A DNA stretch of 64,000 nucleotides, from the NCBI GenBank assembly GCA_903813345.2, contig CAIIXF020000007.1:14368714-14432713 (forward strand), in the 5' to 3' direction. Position numbers and translations under genes: made by a program. Source of the DNA: Owenia fusiformis (Eukaryota > Annelida > Polychaeta > Sabellida > Oweniidae). Below the pieces are notes generated by a model. It made no database searches. It was not told the origin of the DNA and was given only the letters and a program-made list of their open reading frames with translations. This document shows positions 24,004 to 35,837 of the stretch, in pieces (within the stretch, counting starts at the first letter, position 1; each line of letters starts with the position of its first letter).

Positions 24004-27000
24004 GCTGTCTTTGCCACATTAATGCATGGTGAGTAGTGATTTATGTTTTTGGCAATCTTTGTTGAATTTTAGATAAATCACGAGGACCGTTTCGTTTATT
24101 CAGATTTGACTTTAAACGATTTGTATTAGTTTTTTATGTGAGGTCTCAATGCTTCTTTATTTCTTACAACAGAGTAAAAGGGTTGCTTCGACTTGAAATA
24201 TATCATGTGGTCTCAATTACATATTTGAACAATTAAATCATCCTTTAGAAAATAGAATGAGGGTAATGTGACGTATCTATATCTTCAAATTACGAGGATT
24301 CAGACGTATATTAGTTTTTTGCAAGAGGGCCTGTGAAAGTTGAAAACGGGACCGGAAAAGTATTCACACCATATGTTTGGAAGAGAGGGGTGTTCCGCAA
24401 TACATATCGATGTAAAAAATGCACTGAATATAAATTTGAGAAGAGCTTGCAAATCATTAAATTGCAAGTGCGTGTGTTTGCCCCAAAACAACAACCATGT
24501 TTCTTTTGTATATAAAAGCGTGCCCTTAGTACCCTACGTTTTTTCAGTTTTTGAATTATCAAGCTTATAACTGCTTTCCTCAGCAGCCTGTCATTTACTG
24601 ATTCTTAAAAACATAACATCTCAATATTCTTTATCTGCCACTTGTGCCTCTTTGACCCGTCCGCGTCTTCTACACTTATTCCCCTCGGCTATATAACCTT
24701 GGAATGATTCAATAAACTTATCCTATTTATTACAGTTGAATATGTCCATGGCCAGGCAACAGGTGAAAAGACCCATCCAAAGCTCGCCGAATTGGCCCAG
24801 AATGCAGGCAGTCTTAAAGTTGATTTAAAGAGAGTTTCGGAAAAAATTGAAAATAAGGCACTTACAAGTGCAAAGGAAGTAAAAGAATGGATTGATTTAG
24901 CCAAAAATATGCTTGGTTATATGATGGTGAGAACTTTACTCTAGTTTCTTTAAAATTCCTATCCATTTTTCATTATGACCTCAAGAGTTACAACGGAATA
25001 TGTTAATATAAACGTCTTCCCGTCTTAACAGGCATACGAAAGTGTACATGCACTACACATTCCTATATTGATACGTGTAAATACTGTAATAATTATTTCC
25101 GTTTACGTTTACATTGTGAAAAACAGTGCAAGCTTTATCTCTCTAATATACAGGGTGGGCCAAAAAAAATTGCAACCTTTTTAGAAGGCAAAAAAAGTAT
25201 CATAACATTATGGTATTGACATGAAATTTTTAAGAAACTTAAGGATAGGCATATTTTACCATTTAAATACTTAAGCTAATACTGACTTCAATTTTTTTGT
25301 CAGATGTTTGAATATTAATGGTAAATTGTTCATTTGTCCGAGATTTACCATTTTTCCTAGAAAATCTGACTTTCTATGATTTTATGTGATCAACAATAAC
25401 ACATTCATTATGTTTACTAAATCTGCTACAATCTTTGATAACTGTTTAACCAATGTCTAGTACAGGTTTATATCAGTATCTAGTCACTATGGTAATATTG
25501 TTACACTGTATACAATTATTGACCTCTCCAGATGTTTACTGTCAAAATTATATCCCGAGACTGTAAACTGAGACCGTAGGTCGAGGTTTACAGTCGAGGG
25601 ATATAATTTTGACAGTAAACCGAATGGAGAGGTCTATAATTGTTTTGTTAGTCCGAAGAATATCTTAGATTTTTCTGACTGATTTTTCAAATACCAACGT
25701 AAAACTTTTTCAAAAAATTATCTACATCTGCCACGGCAGTAAGTTCACTCAATGGAGTCAAATTACTCTCCTGGGCGAAGTCCACTAAAAGCTTTGTACA
25801 AAGTTTTATATTTTTCTTCGTATTTTGACTGTCTTTACTCTCTAAGAGACTAATAATATCCTCATCTTCAACATTTTTGAAACGGCTAGTGCAAGCGGCG
25901 GCCATTTTATCGTCTGATAATGGCGACATTTTAGTGGAATGCTGGGAATATTATTCACCGGCAATGCATTGCGCGGTGTACAGTTAAAATTATTCACCGC
26001 TCGTTGACCAATCAAAATCGAGTATTTCAACTGAGGTACTAACAATATTAATTATTTATTCAACAAATGTTCTATGCATCCGCCATTCACCTTCACAATC
26101 ACATTGAGACGAGAACTGAACTGGTCAATGGCGAGATCCAGCAGTTCTTGTGGTAGTCGTCTCCACTTATCCTGCAGAACTTCTTATAGTTGATCAATAA
26201 TTTGTGGGGTATAACCATTAACTACAATACATTGCTCCAGGTGCCCCCATGTGTGATAGTCCCAGGGGTTGGCATCTGGTGTATTAGGTGGCCATTCGAC
26301 TCAGGACTAATCTTCTTCAAAAGGGACATCTTTCAAGAATGGGGGCTCTTTCAGCCCCAAGTGATTACATATTCCAGCAGGATAGCGCTCCTGACCCTAG
26401 GCCAAAAGTCACTATGGAATATCTGGAGCAAAATACCCCTTGATTCATTAGTCCTGATGAATAGCCGCCCAATACACCACTTAACAAAGATTGCAGCGAA
26501 GTCCACTAAAAGCTTTGTACAAAGTTTTATATTTTTCTTCATATTTTGACTGTCTTTACTCTCTAAGAGACTAATAATATCCTCATCTTCAACATTTTTG
26601 AAACGGCTAGTGCAAGCGGCGGCCATTTTATCGTCTGATAATGACGTCATTTTAGTGGAATGCTGGGAATATTATTCACCGGCAATGCATTGCGCGGTGT
26701 ACAGTTAAAATTATTCACCGCTCGTTGACCAATCAAAATCGAGTATTTCAACTGAGGTACTAACAATATTAATTATTTATTCAACAAATGTTCTATGCAT
26801 CCGCCATTCACCTTCACAATCACATGGAGACGAGAACTGAACTGGTCAATGGCGAGATCCAGCAGTTCTTGTGGTAGTCGTCTCCACTTATCCTGCAGAA
26901 CTTCTTATAGTTGATCAATAATTTGTGGGGTATAACCATTAACTACAATACATTGCTCCAGGTGCCCCCATGTGTGATAGTCCCAGGGGTTGGCATCTGG

Positions 27001-30000
27001 TGTATTAGGTGGCCATTCGACTCAGGACTAATCTTCTTCAAAAGGGACATCTTTCAAGAATGGGGGCTCTTTCAGCCCCAAGTGATTACATATTCCAGCA
27101 GGATAGCGCTCCTGACCCTAGGCCAAAAGTCACTATGGAATATCTGGAGCAAAATACCCCTTGATTCATTAGTCCTGATGAATAGCCGCCCAATACACCA
27201 CTTAACAAAGATTGCAGCAGATTTAGTGAACATAATAAATGTTTTATCGATGATCACATAAAATTATAGAAAATCACATTTTCTAGGAAAATCAGTAAAT
27301 CTCGGACACATGAGCAATTTACCATTAATATTCAAACATCTGACAAAAAAAATTGAAGTCAGTATTAGCTTAAGTATTTGAATGGTAAAATATGCCTATC
27401 CTTAAGTTTCTGTAAAAAAAATTTCATGTCAATACCATAATGTTATGATACTTTTTTTGCCTTCTAAAAAGCTTGCAAATTTTTTTGGCCCACCCTGTAT
27501 GGTTTGTCCGGTTGGATTTGCTTCTCCAGAGAGTTGTTTACTATAGATATGCGCTTTTAATTAATACATGCTCTCATTCACATTAGCGAGTATTTCACTT
27601 CCAGACAAGATACAGCCGATTATTAAGTATTCTATTTTAGACAAGATACAGTCAAGTATTTGCCCTGTGCGATGTTGGTATTACATAATACACAGTCCAA
27701 GAAATGGTCTGTCAATCAAAATGAATCGATTCATATCCACATGTTTAAAGGAATATTCCTTGCCAAACCATCTCTCTCCTCATATGGTAGCTATAACCAT
27801 ATATATGCCTGCCATGTTTAGCAAAACACGCAAAAATGTTTTGATATGATTAAATTTGATCACTTAGAAATGTGCTGCTCAATTCCAGTAAGCTGCCATC
27901 TTTTAAAATTTCACACAGGAAGTGATGTCATCGACTCTCAACTTTGCATATAGCATTAGGTGAGGAGCTATTAAGAATTACAAAACCAGCTAAATATTAT
28001 TTTTCAACTTTGTATCTTATTTAATCCTTCTGAAAATCTCTTTGCACAGAAAGTAATGATCACTTGTCTAGAAGTGATTTTGTGCTACTTTCCTATACTG
28101 TTATGGGTAATTAAGGTTATAGAAGTTGAGAGTTGATGACATCACTTCTTGCAAGAAATCTTAAAAGATGGCAGCTCACTGGAAATAAGCACTAGATTTT
28201 TAAATGATCAATATTGACCATATTAAAACATTTTCCCATGTTTTGTTAAATATAGAAACTATATATATATGATTATAGCTACCATATCAAGAGAGAAAGG
28301 GTCTGGCAAGGAATATTCCTTTAAGGCCAGGGTGCATGTTCGGAATTTTACTACATTCCTCAGTTGAGTCACATGTTATTTTTCAAACAGGAATCACTCC
28401 TTCACCACATTGTCCGCACCTTTCAGTTTTGCACAAAGAATGTACTTACATGTATGTGCCTAGAAAAGACTGGTGAGAAGATTTGTTTTGTAAAATGCAT
28501 AAAAACGAGAAACTTCAGCGAAAATGTTTTCTGAAAATTTTACTGAATTTTCTAGTTTTTTATACAATCATTTTATCAAAACATTCTTCTCTACATTCTT
28601 TTCTAGGTACATTATTGCACTTGTTGTGCAAAAGTGAGAGATTTAGACATTGTGGGGACGGAGTGATTCAAATTTGAAAAATAACGTGACCCTATTGACG
28701 GTTGCAGCAAAATTTCGAACATGCACAATGACCCGACCTGACCTCGTTGTTTCAGGCAAAATCGTTAAGATTAGCATTTACCTTTCCAAAAAGCTCGAAA
28801 TTTGCAAATAATATCTGGGAATTTCGAAGGGAGATTTTGAAAGAACTTTCAACAGTTCTGGCAAATATGAAGAGACAGAAGTCAAGAGCAAACATGAGGA
28901 AGTTCCTGAAAAAGTATAAAAAATTATGCCAAGATCTCGAAGTGTGGATAAATACAAGAACAACACAAAAGCCTTGCCCGACACAAGTTCCATGTCCAAC
29001 CCAAGAGTCATGTCCCACACAGGAACCATGCCCGACAGTCACATCATGTCCCACATACAAACCATGCCCAACTACGCCACGTAAAGGTATAGCATATTGC
29101 TCACTTAATTGTCAAACGACAGTCGAACCCAGTACGCGTTCTTTCCAATCTGTAATAATTTATATGTATTCTATCCAATGGGCTATATTTTATCATATGT
29201 TTTCGATTTTCTCATGCACATTTTAGTATTCTAACTTGATCGGTGAATAAGTCATAACTTTAACAATGTTTTGGCATTTTCTATAGATGCAGAGATGGAT
29301 GACAACTTTATCATACTTGTGGATACATTTCAAGACTCGGTCTTCCAGATTGACGCCAACGACCCAAATAATTATCGCTTGGTCACTAAAACTGGCTCAA
29401 ATCCCGTAGCCATAGCGTATGATCCGGTTGACAAACGGATATACTTTACAGATGTCGATGAGAAGACCATCAGAAGCGTCGGTTTAGATGGATCTGGTTC
29501 AGAGATCATCAAGAAACTCGGAGCTGGTACATTTTCTATTACCTCGATATCATTTTGCCAACTAAACGGGTTGTAGGAACATTGTGTTCTTTTTTTATCT
29601 ACTATACAGGACTACATCCTTTCCCGATTTACTAGGTATGAACGGCTGTATGGTAATTGTTTTGTGTGTTTTGTGTTCTTTTAGATTCGGTACCAGATGG
29701 TCTTGCCATTGAGCCAAATTCGAGACTTTTGTACTACGCTGACGCAGGGCGAAATAGTATTTCCGTGATGGCTTTAAATGGGTCTTGCGAGAGAACATTA
29801 GTGCATGACAATATTACCCATCCAAGAGCAATTCAGCTAGACATTATCAACAAGTAAAGAGATGACATTATCCCTAGATGATTTGCCCAGTTACATTTTA
29901 ATCATTCATTTCCAATTCATGTAAATCTGTAATGACAGATATTGATCATTTTGTAATTTTGTAATTTTATATGTTAAATATAATTCACATTGGATATATA

Positions 30001-31751
30001 TTGCCACTAACAAAAACTGATTGAACACTTAAACACCCTCTACTTTAGAATGTTAAATGAAATAAACTTTCTCAACTAAACTAAAGTAAGCTTTTCAGTC
30101 CAGCATATTTGTCGATTGTCAATATTACTAACATACTTACTTACTTATTATTGTTATATAATAATATTATATTACATTATATTATATCATATCATATCAT
30201 ATAATGTAATATTATATTATTAATGAAATACTTTTAGAAATATCCAATTAAGATAAATCGTGTTTTACAGGAAAATGTATTGGTCTGACTGGGGTCTGGG
30301 GCAGATAGATGTCGCTAATCTGGATGGCTCAGGCCGCCAGCGGATATCCATTAACAAGGACGAATGGCCAAATGGCTTAGCTTTAGATGTGAGAAGTACG
30401 TCAACTCAATTCATAAACATAAACTGTAAATCCGACGCCAAAATGCAATGGTTGCTGTAAATACATACATCTAAGATAATATAAAAAACAGTCATATGAT
30501 TATAAAATCAACTCCTTTTTTCAGGACAACTATTGTACTTCTGCGATGCAAAGACGAACAACATCGAAGTTATTGACCTTAAAAACAACAATGCCCGGAG
30601 CGTAGTACTAAAGGTGCCAGAGAGTTTATCAGCACGTACGCATTTCTTCGGCATCACTCTTGACGAGACGTATCTTTATCTGAGCGATTGGGAGAAAAGG
30701 TAAGCGAATAGATTTAATTTCGTAATGTCATTTTGCCCATTTTGCGGCTAAATGTACATTTGTGGGATAAATTATCTTATAACATATTGACAAATAATGA
30801 TCCCAAATGGTATTTGTCATTGAATGTTTTCGTTGTTATCAGATTTAAATATGCGAAATAAAAGCTTTTGGTATGATTTTAGTTATACTACAGTACAGGT
30901 CATACATAATGCAGGATCAAGGAAGTAAAGACCACTGTTATAAATAGTGTAGATTCTGAATAAGTAAATTAATAAGAAAATATGCTATCGTAAATTTGTA
31001 CCAATTGCGATGGTTCAAAAAGTCAGTAGCCCAAAGTCAGGATGAAACTTCAATTCAGTAGAGATGCAGGTGATATGCAAATCTAATAATTATAATGTAA
31101 TAATCATATTATTTTCACAGACAGCTTCATAGGATCACCAGAGTGGGTGCATCTAGCTACCACGACAATAGTTTTGGTCCACAACACTTCATCCGTATCA
31201 ATGGCCTTCAGATTTATAAGTCTTCTCTTCGTATTATTGGTAAGACATGGCACCTGAGCTGACTTTTAAAAGCGTTTTTACTTTTATCGATCATTATCAC
31301 TATAAGTTTTGCAATTTATGTATTTGTCATTCTACGATTGGTTGAGCACACTTCGCATGACATAATATCCATGCGATATATTTCCCTGTTATGCTTGCAG
31401 TTCTTTGGTACAAGTTGTTTTTGAAATGCAAATATATCCTGCACTCCTTTTCTGAAGAACGAATATTTTCTACACTTCATTTGTTTTTGAATTCCTTCTT
31501 CCTTGTTTCTGAATGGTAAACATAACATAATATAATTAAATAAAACATTTCTTAAGGCTGTGACCCTTTCAAAAGTCTAGGTAATCTACTTGTAAAAATG
31601 CGCAGGAATTCCCACATCAGATAAATAGAACGAAATATTTGTATTATTTCAATGTTCTGTTGCAGATGCTTCAGTGTGCCAGACAAATAATGGAGGTTGC
31701 CCATGCCTGTGCATCCCTTCGAATTCATCTGCTGGTAGAACCTGTATGTGA
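24004..31751 (+). CDS. YWTD beta-propeller protein A with CPT-repeat stalk and truncated EGF module
   Basis: Exons: 24004-24028, 24736-24926, 28756-29086, 29287-29526, 29685-29853, 30271-30395, 30525-30699, 31121-31239, 31666-31751. All phases agree, giving 486 visible residues; the start exon is missing. AVFATLMHVEYVHGQ looks like the end of a signal peptide. Residues about 15-150 are charged and probably helical (VKEWIDLAKNML, MRKFLKKYKKLCQDLE). Six hexads CPTQVP, CPTQES, CPTQEP, CPTVTS, CPTYKP, CPTTPR form a stalk (about 147-182). From 183 there is an LDL-receptor-class propeller: [62 protein letters not shown]. The end is an EGF-like start (SVCQTNNGGCPCLCIP) cut by TGA at 31749, losing the fifth and sixth cysteines. 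Introns hold transposons. It is the upstream tandem paralogue of 39611-48912. The ligand is unknown. Confidence 0.8.
25511..25643. repeat. Palindrome with 45-bp arms
   Basis: TACAATTATTGACCTCTCCA and TTTACTGTCAAAATTATATCCC are mirrored by GGGATATAATTTTGACAGTAAA and GGAGAGGTCTATAATTGT, around a short loop holding GTAAACTGAGACCGTAGG. It lies just downstream of the Crypton-like frame (minus strand) and may mark an end of that insertion. Confidence 0.7.
25687..25929 (-). pseudogene. N-terminal fragment of a Crypton-type (KIAA1958/ZMYM/QRICH1-like) protein
   Basis: An 80-codon frame beginning MSPLSDDKMAAACTSRFKN and continuing DEDIISLLESKDSQNTKKNI, then DVDNFLKKFYVGI, then stop. The SRF-DE-LLE-K-S-NT-K pattern followed by a (F/L)KKFY(V/A) motif matches, from memory of the family, the start of Crypton-derived tyrosine-recombinase-like proteins common in aquatic invertebrates. 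The catalytic recombinase part is absent, so it is a fragment. A second copy of its first two thirds is at 26650-26498, truncated at the duplication joint after LLVDFA. Confidence 0.6.
25776..27216. repeat. Tandem duplication, two 720-bp units
   Basis: Unit 1 (about 25776-26495) and unit 2 (about 26496-27216) are almost identical; both start GCGAAGTCCACTAAAAGC and end near AACAAAGATTGCAG. Differences are few (for example ACATTGAGACG versus ACATGGAGACG, TGGCGACATT versus TGACGTCATT). The near identity indicates a recent duplication or a collapsed assembly artefact. Confidence 0.9.
26046..26485. pseudogene. Rearranged Tc1/mariner transposase fragments
   Basis: On the minus strand, about 26305 down to 26055 reads WPPNTPDANPWDYHTWG, LEQCIVVNGYTPQIIDQL, stop, then LQDKWRRLPQELLDLAIDQF and GGCIEHLLNK: the C-terminal third of a Tc1/mariner transposase. 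On the plus strand, about 26379-26470 reads FQQDSAPDPRPKVTMEYLEQ, NTP, stop, FISPDE, stop, PPNTP: the piece with the second catalytic Asp. The two pieces run in opposite directions and both reach the WPPNTP motif, so the gene was inverted there. A second copy is in unit 2 (about 26770-27210). Non-functional. Confidence 0.75.
27749..28320. mobile_element. TTAA-flanked palindromic MITE, family B copy 1
   Basis: Termini AGGAATATTCCTTGCCA and TGGCAAGGAATATTCCT are inverted. TTAA occurs at 27745-27748 and 28321-28324. The inverted similarity continues for over 200 bp (for example ATGGTAGCTATAACCATATA, AAGCTGCCATCTTTTAAAATTT and GATGTCATCGACTCTCAACTT with their mirrors). This is a piggyBac-style footprint without coding capacity, in the same intron of gene A as the composite element. 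A relative is at 59259-59799. Confidence 0.8.
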
Positions 31752-31754
31752 TAT

Positions 31755-31760
31755 AATAAA
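31755..31760 (+). terminator. Possible poly(A) signal 4 nt after the gene A stop
   Basis: AATAAA follows the TGA at 31749-31751 almost at once. If used, it would fix the shortened EGF module as the true C-terminus. It may instead be chance in AT-rich DNA. Confidence 0.3.
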
Positions 31761-33202
31761 CGACTGCACTGTGCTGAAAGACAGTACCTTATCACCCTTG
31801 CGATGCTTGTAGCACTTTACTAGTTCATTTACTATTAGAAATTCAAAGATATACACGAGAAGAAGTCACATGCAGAAGTCACATGCAGAAAAATTAAAAT
31901 ACCAATCACAAAGGCCAGACCGCAATATGAGCTGCACAATAATACATAACTTGTTACCAGCTGAAAGAACAATTTCATTCAGATTCCAGGGGAGGGATTG
32001 TATTTGGTTTATCAAGAGGGATGATATGATATCTTCCCAGAAATATACAATTAATCCCAACCGGGGATGATATTTTTATACCATGATAATTCATAAAATT
32101 GCAAAATTACTAGTGACAAGACACAAAAAAAGTTCATACGATCCCGGGAGGCAAGTGTACGCGTCAGGATGTATACGTGGATGTATTTGGGATCTGTATA
32201 CGGGGAATATAACAAAAACCTCAATATCATTTCTATCAACATGCTATATACACCTTATATCACAGTGATCATGGTATGAAGTATAGTATTGCTCCGTTGA
32301 AAGTCCACCACCATACTCCCGTATGAAAACGTAAACCTATATTATTCTAGAAGTACATGTACTATTCAGGAAATCGCTTTTGCAATGCCAATTGGCCCAT
32401 TCTGCCATACATTGCTATTGTGAGCTGTTGAGATATTAAAGTGTGCACACATAAGCATTTGTTTATAGCAACAAACAACGAACAACAATTCCAAACCTTT
32501 TTTAAAGAAATGTATGATTTTCCTATGATTAAAAATAATCAAAATGACAAACTATTAATGATATTTTATAGGTTATAATAATTGAACTGCCTACCCTTAA
32601 TACAGGTTACCATGTCAACCTTATCTCTGAATTAATTTAAGATATAGCTATATTATTTTGGAATTGTAAGAGTAGTTACATAATCTATATATTCTAAAAA
32701 AATTAGAGGGATAGACGAAAAAATCACAAAATGAGAGCATTTTTATCAGAATATATGGATCGCCCCTTGTATGACTTGTGAAAAAAAGTTGTTCACCTAG
32801 AAACAAAAATATTTTTTAAACAAAAGTTTTGAGTTTTAGATCATCAAATACACACTATATTGAGAAAAGATCGGACAAAAGTAATATTGTTTTATAAATA
32901 GGTTAGAATATATCAGGTGTCACAAAAAATTAATCGCTTTTGACAAGTTTTTTCTAGGCAACTGATTAATCAAATTCACTGAGAAAGTAACCTAGGAGTG
33001 TCAATAACAATATAAAAGATAAAATAAATGTAATGTGAGAACTAAGGAATTCTAAATAGCATGTCAAAAAATGGTGGCCATTTTGAATTTAAAAGCGGCC
33101 CAATTGGAAAGTTATTCCTTATTGAGCAGAAAGGTCCTTTACCCGTATAACATTAGCCTATAGAATTAAGACCAAATTCTATAAATGGTGTTTAAGTTTT
33201 AA
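31761..33202. other. Gene-free stretch with a GGTGTCACAAAAAA element end
   Basis: From 32916 (GGTGTCACAAAAAATTAATC) to about 33060 the sequence parallels the left end of the element at 41931 (CTAGGCAA, GTAGCCTA/GTAACCTAGGAG, CTAAGAAATTC and GCGTGTC words in the same order). The matching right end is not seen. No gene is supported in the rest. Confidence 0.5.
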
Positions 33203-33589
33203 AGGCAGAATCAGATCTATTGGGGGTGACAAAATTACAAGTTTAATTACAAGCAACTTGTATAATTGACCAACCAATCTATTCCTTACAATATCAAATA
33301 CAATATCTCCCAAAAGATTCACAATATGTTATAAATTGGTGAAGTAATTAATGATACAAAGTGAAAAAAATGGGTGAAAAATGTTTAAATTCTAGTAAAT
33401 AATAAGAATGGTTAACCATTTTTATAGAAAAATAATACATTATTGTAAAAATCTTTAGTTTTCCTTGAATAAAGTATGCACTTTTGTGATTTTTAGAAAA
33501 TAGACATGACAAGGAATGACATGAGCAAAAAATATTCTAAAGTTGAAACAATTTTTTGTTAAGCCTGCTCGCTATATCTGATTCTCTCT
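33203..33589. mobile_element. TTAA-type MITE, family A copy 2
   Basis: It begins AGGCAGAATCAGATCTATTG after TTAA (33199-33202) and ends CTGATTCTCTCT followed by TTAC. The interior matches 335-644 almost throughout (GGGGGTGACAAAATTACAAG, TTGTAAAAATCTTTAGTTTT, GACATGAGC, CTGCTCGCT) with an extra segment of about 80 bp. One flank has probably mutated from TTAA. Non-coding. Confidence 0.75.
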
Positions 33590-33639
33590 TTACTCCTTGA
33601 TAAAAATTCAACAATCACCATGCCTACTATTAAAGCGTC

Positions 33640-34160
33640 TATCAAAGGACAATGCAAGGGGAACGTGGAGATCAAGACATCCAAATTTGACCCGTTATAC
33701 ATATGGTAGACACAAGTCGTTCGTAAGCCCGACACACGGCCACTGTGGAACCTCTCTGCGGTTTGACGTCGGCTTGTTAATTTCTACGATGACCGCAGAA
33801 ATGAGATGATCTATAATTTCGACGGCCAATCTACGGCAAGTAAAGAAACTGGAGGGAACTTTGGTCGAAGTGCGGTCGCCGTAGAGAAAATGTGACCAGG
33901 GCTCCCGTGGAAATTCTACGGTCAGCTACTTTAGTAGTCACATTTGTTACGGTAGACTTATGGTGTATTTTGATTTTGTTGAGACAAATACCAAGGCAGA
34001 CGCAAAGCGACGGTAGTCCGAAAAGGTCAATTGTAGCCAATAAAATCTCAAGGCAGCCGACGTACAGTCACGGATGAAACTTTCTACGCTTTGACTATGG
34101 CTTTGTAACCTCTACAGTGACCGTATAGAAATGCTATAATTTCTACTGGTCGCATGTGCA
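33640..34160. repeat. Diverged direct repeat rich in CTACGG/GACCG words
   Basis: About 33735-33830 (CTCTGCGGTTTGACGTCGGC, TTCTACGATGACCGCAGAAA, CTATAATTTCGAC) recurs in order about 340 bp downstream (TTCTACGCTTTGACTATGGC, CTCTACAGTGACCGTATAGA, CTATAATTTCTAC, 34075-34150). GC content is higher than the flanks. Open frames through it are short and lack motifs. Confidence 0.45.
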
Positions 34161-34591
34161 CTGGTCATATCCAATGTTTTCCTTCACAAACAAAATCGCA
34201 CCCTTTCCTGGGCTCCAGGTACATTAAGGTTCATTGCCCTTTCATGTCAAACGAATCACTGCATTCCATTCGAACTTATGATTATGATTATGTAATTCAT
34301 GGTTATAAAGTAACATCATACTGATGCCAGATCATTACTTCGAATAATAGTAATGTTATGTTTCAAATTATGACTTATACGAGACAATTAATGTTAATTT
34401 GACCAGGGGCAAAAAAATCCCAAGATAAATTTTATTTAAAGTGTCTCACATATTCGATCAAAATTTGCCATGCAAACATGTTAGTCTACTTTACTGGCCC
34501 CCCTTGCTGTAACAAAGAACCCAAAACACATTAAAACGTAAACATAAACCAAATAGTCACTTTACTATGAAAGTGGGGGTGTTAGCAAATG

Positions 34592-35837
34592 CACGGTGTA
34601 TAACCCAAACGCTCCTACATGCACGATGGAGCGTTTCATTTACGCGGAAACGCTCCGGAGCGAAATAAAATGGCGGCTAATGAAGATTCCACTATGACCG
34701 TAGGTATTGTTCCTCTCGTTAATATTATGTACCATTCGATGAACAATACCGTGAGCAAATATCTGATTTATTCAACTTCTGGTGGTAAACTGTTATTTGC
34801 TTGATCAAAGCTCCGTAGTGTAGATCGAACGAATCTGAAGATGACGATTCGACCACAAATTACGAATTAAACTAGTATTTCTATGAAAACGTTAATCTTT
34901 CTGTTAAAGTAGTAGATCACAAACTCGTATATTCTCATTTCCTAAAATCCCAGTCCATATCCATTACTTGTTCTCGAGAAATCGCTTGTTTTCCACGCTC
35001 CGTCGATTTAGAAAAGAATTTTAGAAACGCTCTTACCATTTTGTTTTGATATAATTTTCAGATTATTAGAGAAGAGTTTCGAATCGAATCTATCTCTCAA
35101 AAACGTGTTGTACTTGTTAGGCAAATTGAAACATCTGAACCTGGTGGTGCTAAACGTGCAACTAGCTGATTTAAGCCTACATTAGATGATGTCATGCCTA
35201 CATATGTGCTAAATGATAAAACTATAGAAAAATGTGAATTAATCTTTCTTCTATTGATGCCAAGGGGTATAATAGATCTTTTCTTTCTCTTCCTGAAAAG
35301 AAAAGGCAATCTATATATTTCCTAAACTGATCTAGACTACCGGAGCGTTTCCAGTTCACTGTGTTAACCAGATCGGAGCGTTTCTTGAATATGAGAATGT
35401 CATCATTTTTAAGACTGGATTTTCGGTCATCAAATCACTATTACGATAATGTATGGTGCGTTGAAGCATTGGAATTTGACTAAAATATACGTTGGTGCTC
35501 TAATCTTAGCTCAACTAATCACATGTATCGACAAAAGGGGTTTTGACCGGTAGAATGACAAATACGTTTTTGAATTTTGATAACTATACTGCTACGTACA
35601 GCTCTTCCTAATTGCTTCAAACGTCAACAGCCAGGCAAGTACAACATGAATATCACACCCATCGAATGGTATACTCGAAATATGTAACTCATACCTCTTG
35701 TTCCCATTATTGGGGAAATCGTCAGACGGCTCATCATTCCCGCCAGTCAGTTTTCCTACTCCGGAGCGTTTCTTTGTTTAATTTCAGTAATGAAACGCTC
35801 CGTCGTGCATGTAGGAGCGTTTGGGTTATACACCGTG
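34592..35837. mobile_element. 1.25-kb element with CACGGTGTATAACC ends
   Basis: The left terminus CACGGTGTATAACCCAAACG is matched by the inverted right terminus CGTTTGGGTTATACACCGTG. Similarity continues through CTCCTACATGCACGA and the GGAGCGTTTCATT region on both sides. GGAGCGTTTC words recur inside (34630-34670, 35340-35385, 35762). Terminal sequence and length suggest a hAT-like non-autonomous element, but I find no convincing target duplication. No transposase motif is present. Confidence 0.75.

Larger units (their letters stand above)
25151..27497. mobile_element. 2.35-kb composite Tc1/mariner-like element in intron of gene A
   Basis: The left end CAGGGTGGGCCAAAAA and the right end TTTTTTTGGCCCACCCTG are inverted and flanked by TA (25149-25150 and 27498-27499). 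The inverted arms run about 270 bp each (for example TTTTAGAAGGCAAAAAAAGT and CATAATGTTATGATAC mirrored). Inside are a palindrome (25511-25643), a Crypton-like coding fragment (25687-25929), a 720-bp tandem duplication (25776-27216) and Tc1-type transposase pieces. It lies wholly in the intron 24927-28755 of propeller gene A. Confidence 0.85.

Noticed and set aside
26190-27261. Duplicate 116-119-codon plus-strand frames (26190-26549 and 26911-27261) as genes
   Set aside because: They are mostly antisense to the transposase C-terminal piece; only a short part matches transposase, in another frame.
30120-30240. AT-rich TATAT/ATATTATAT palindromes in a gene A intron as a regulatory site
   Set aside because: Simple-sequence AT repeats; nothing beyond low complexity supports a function.
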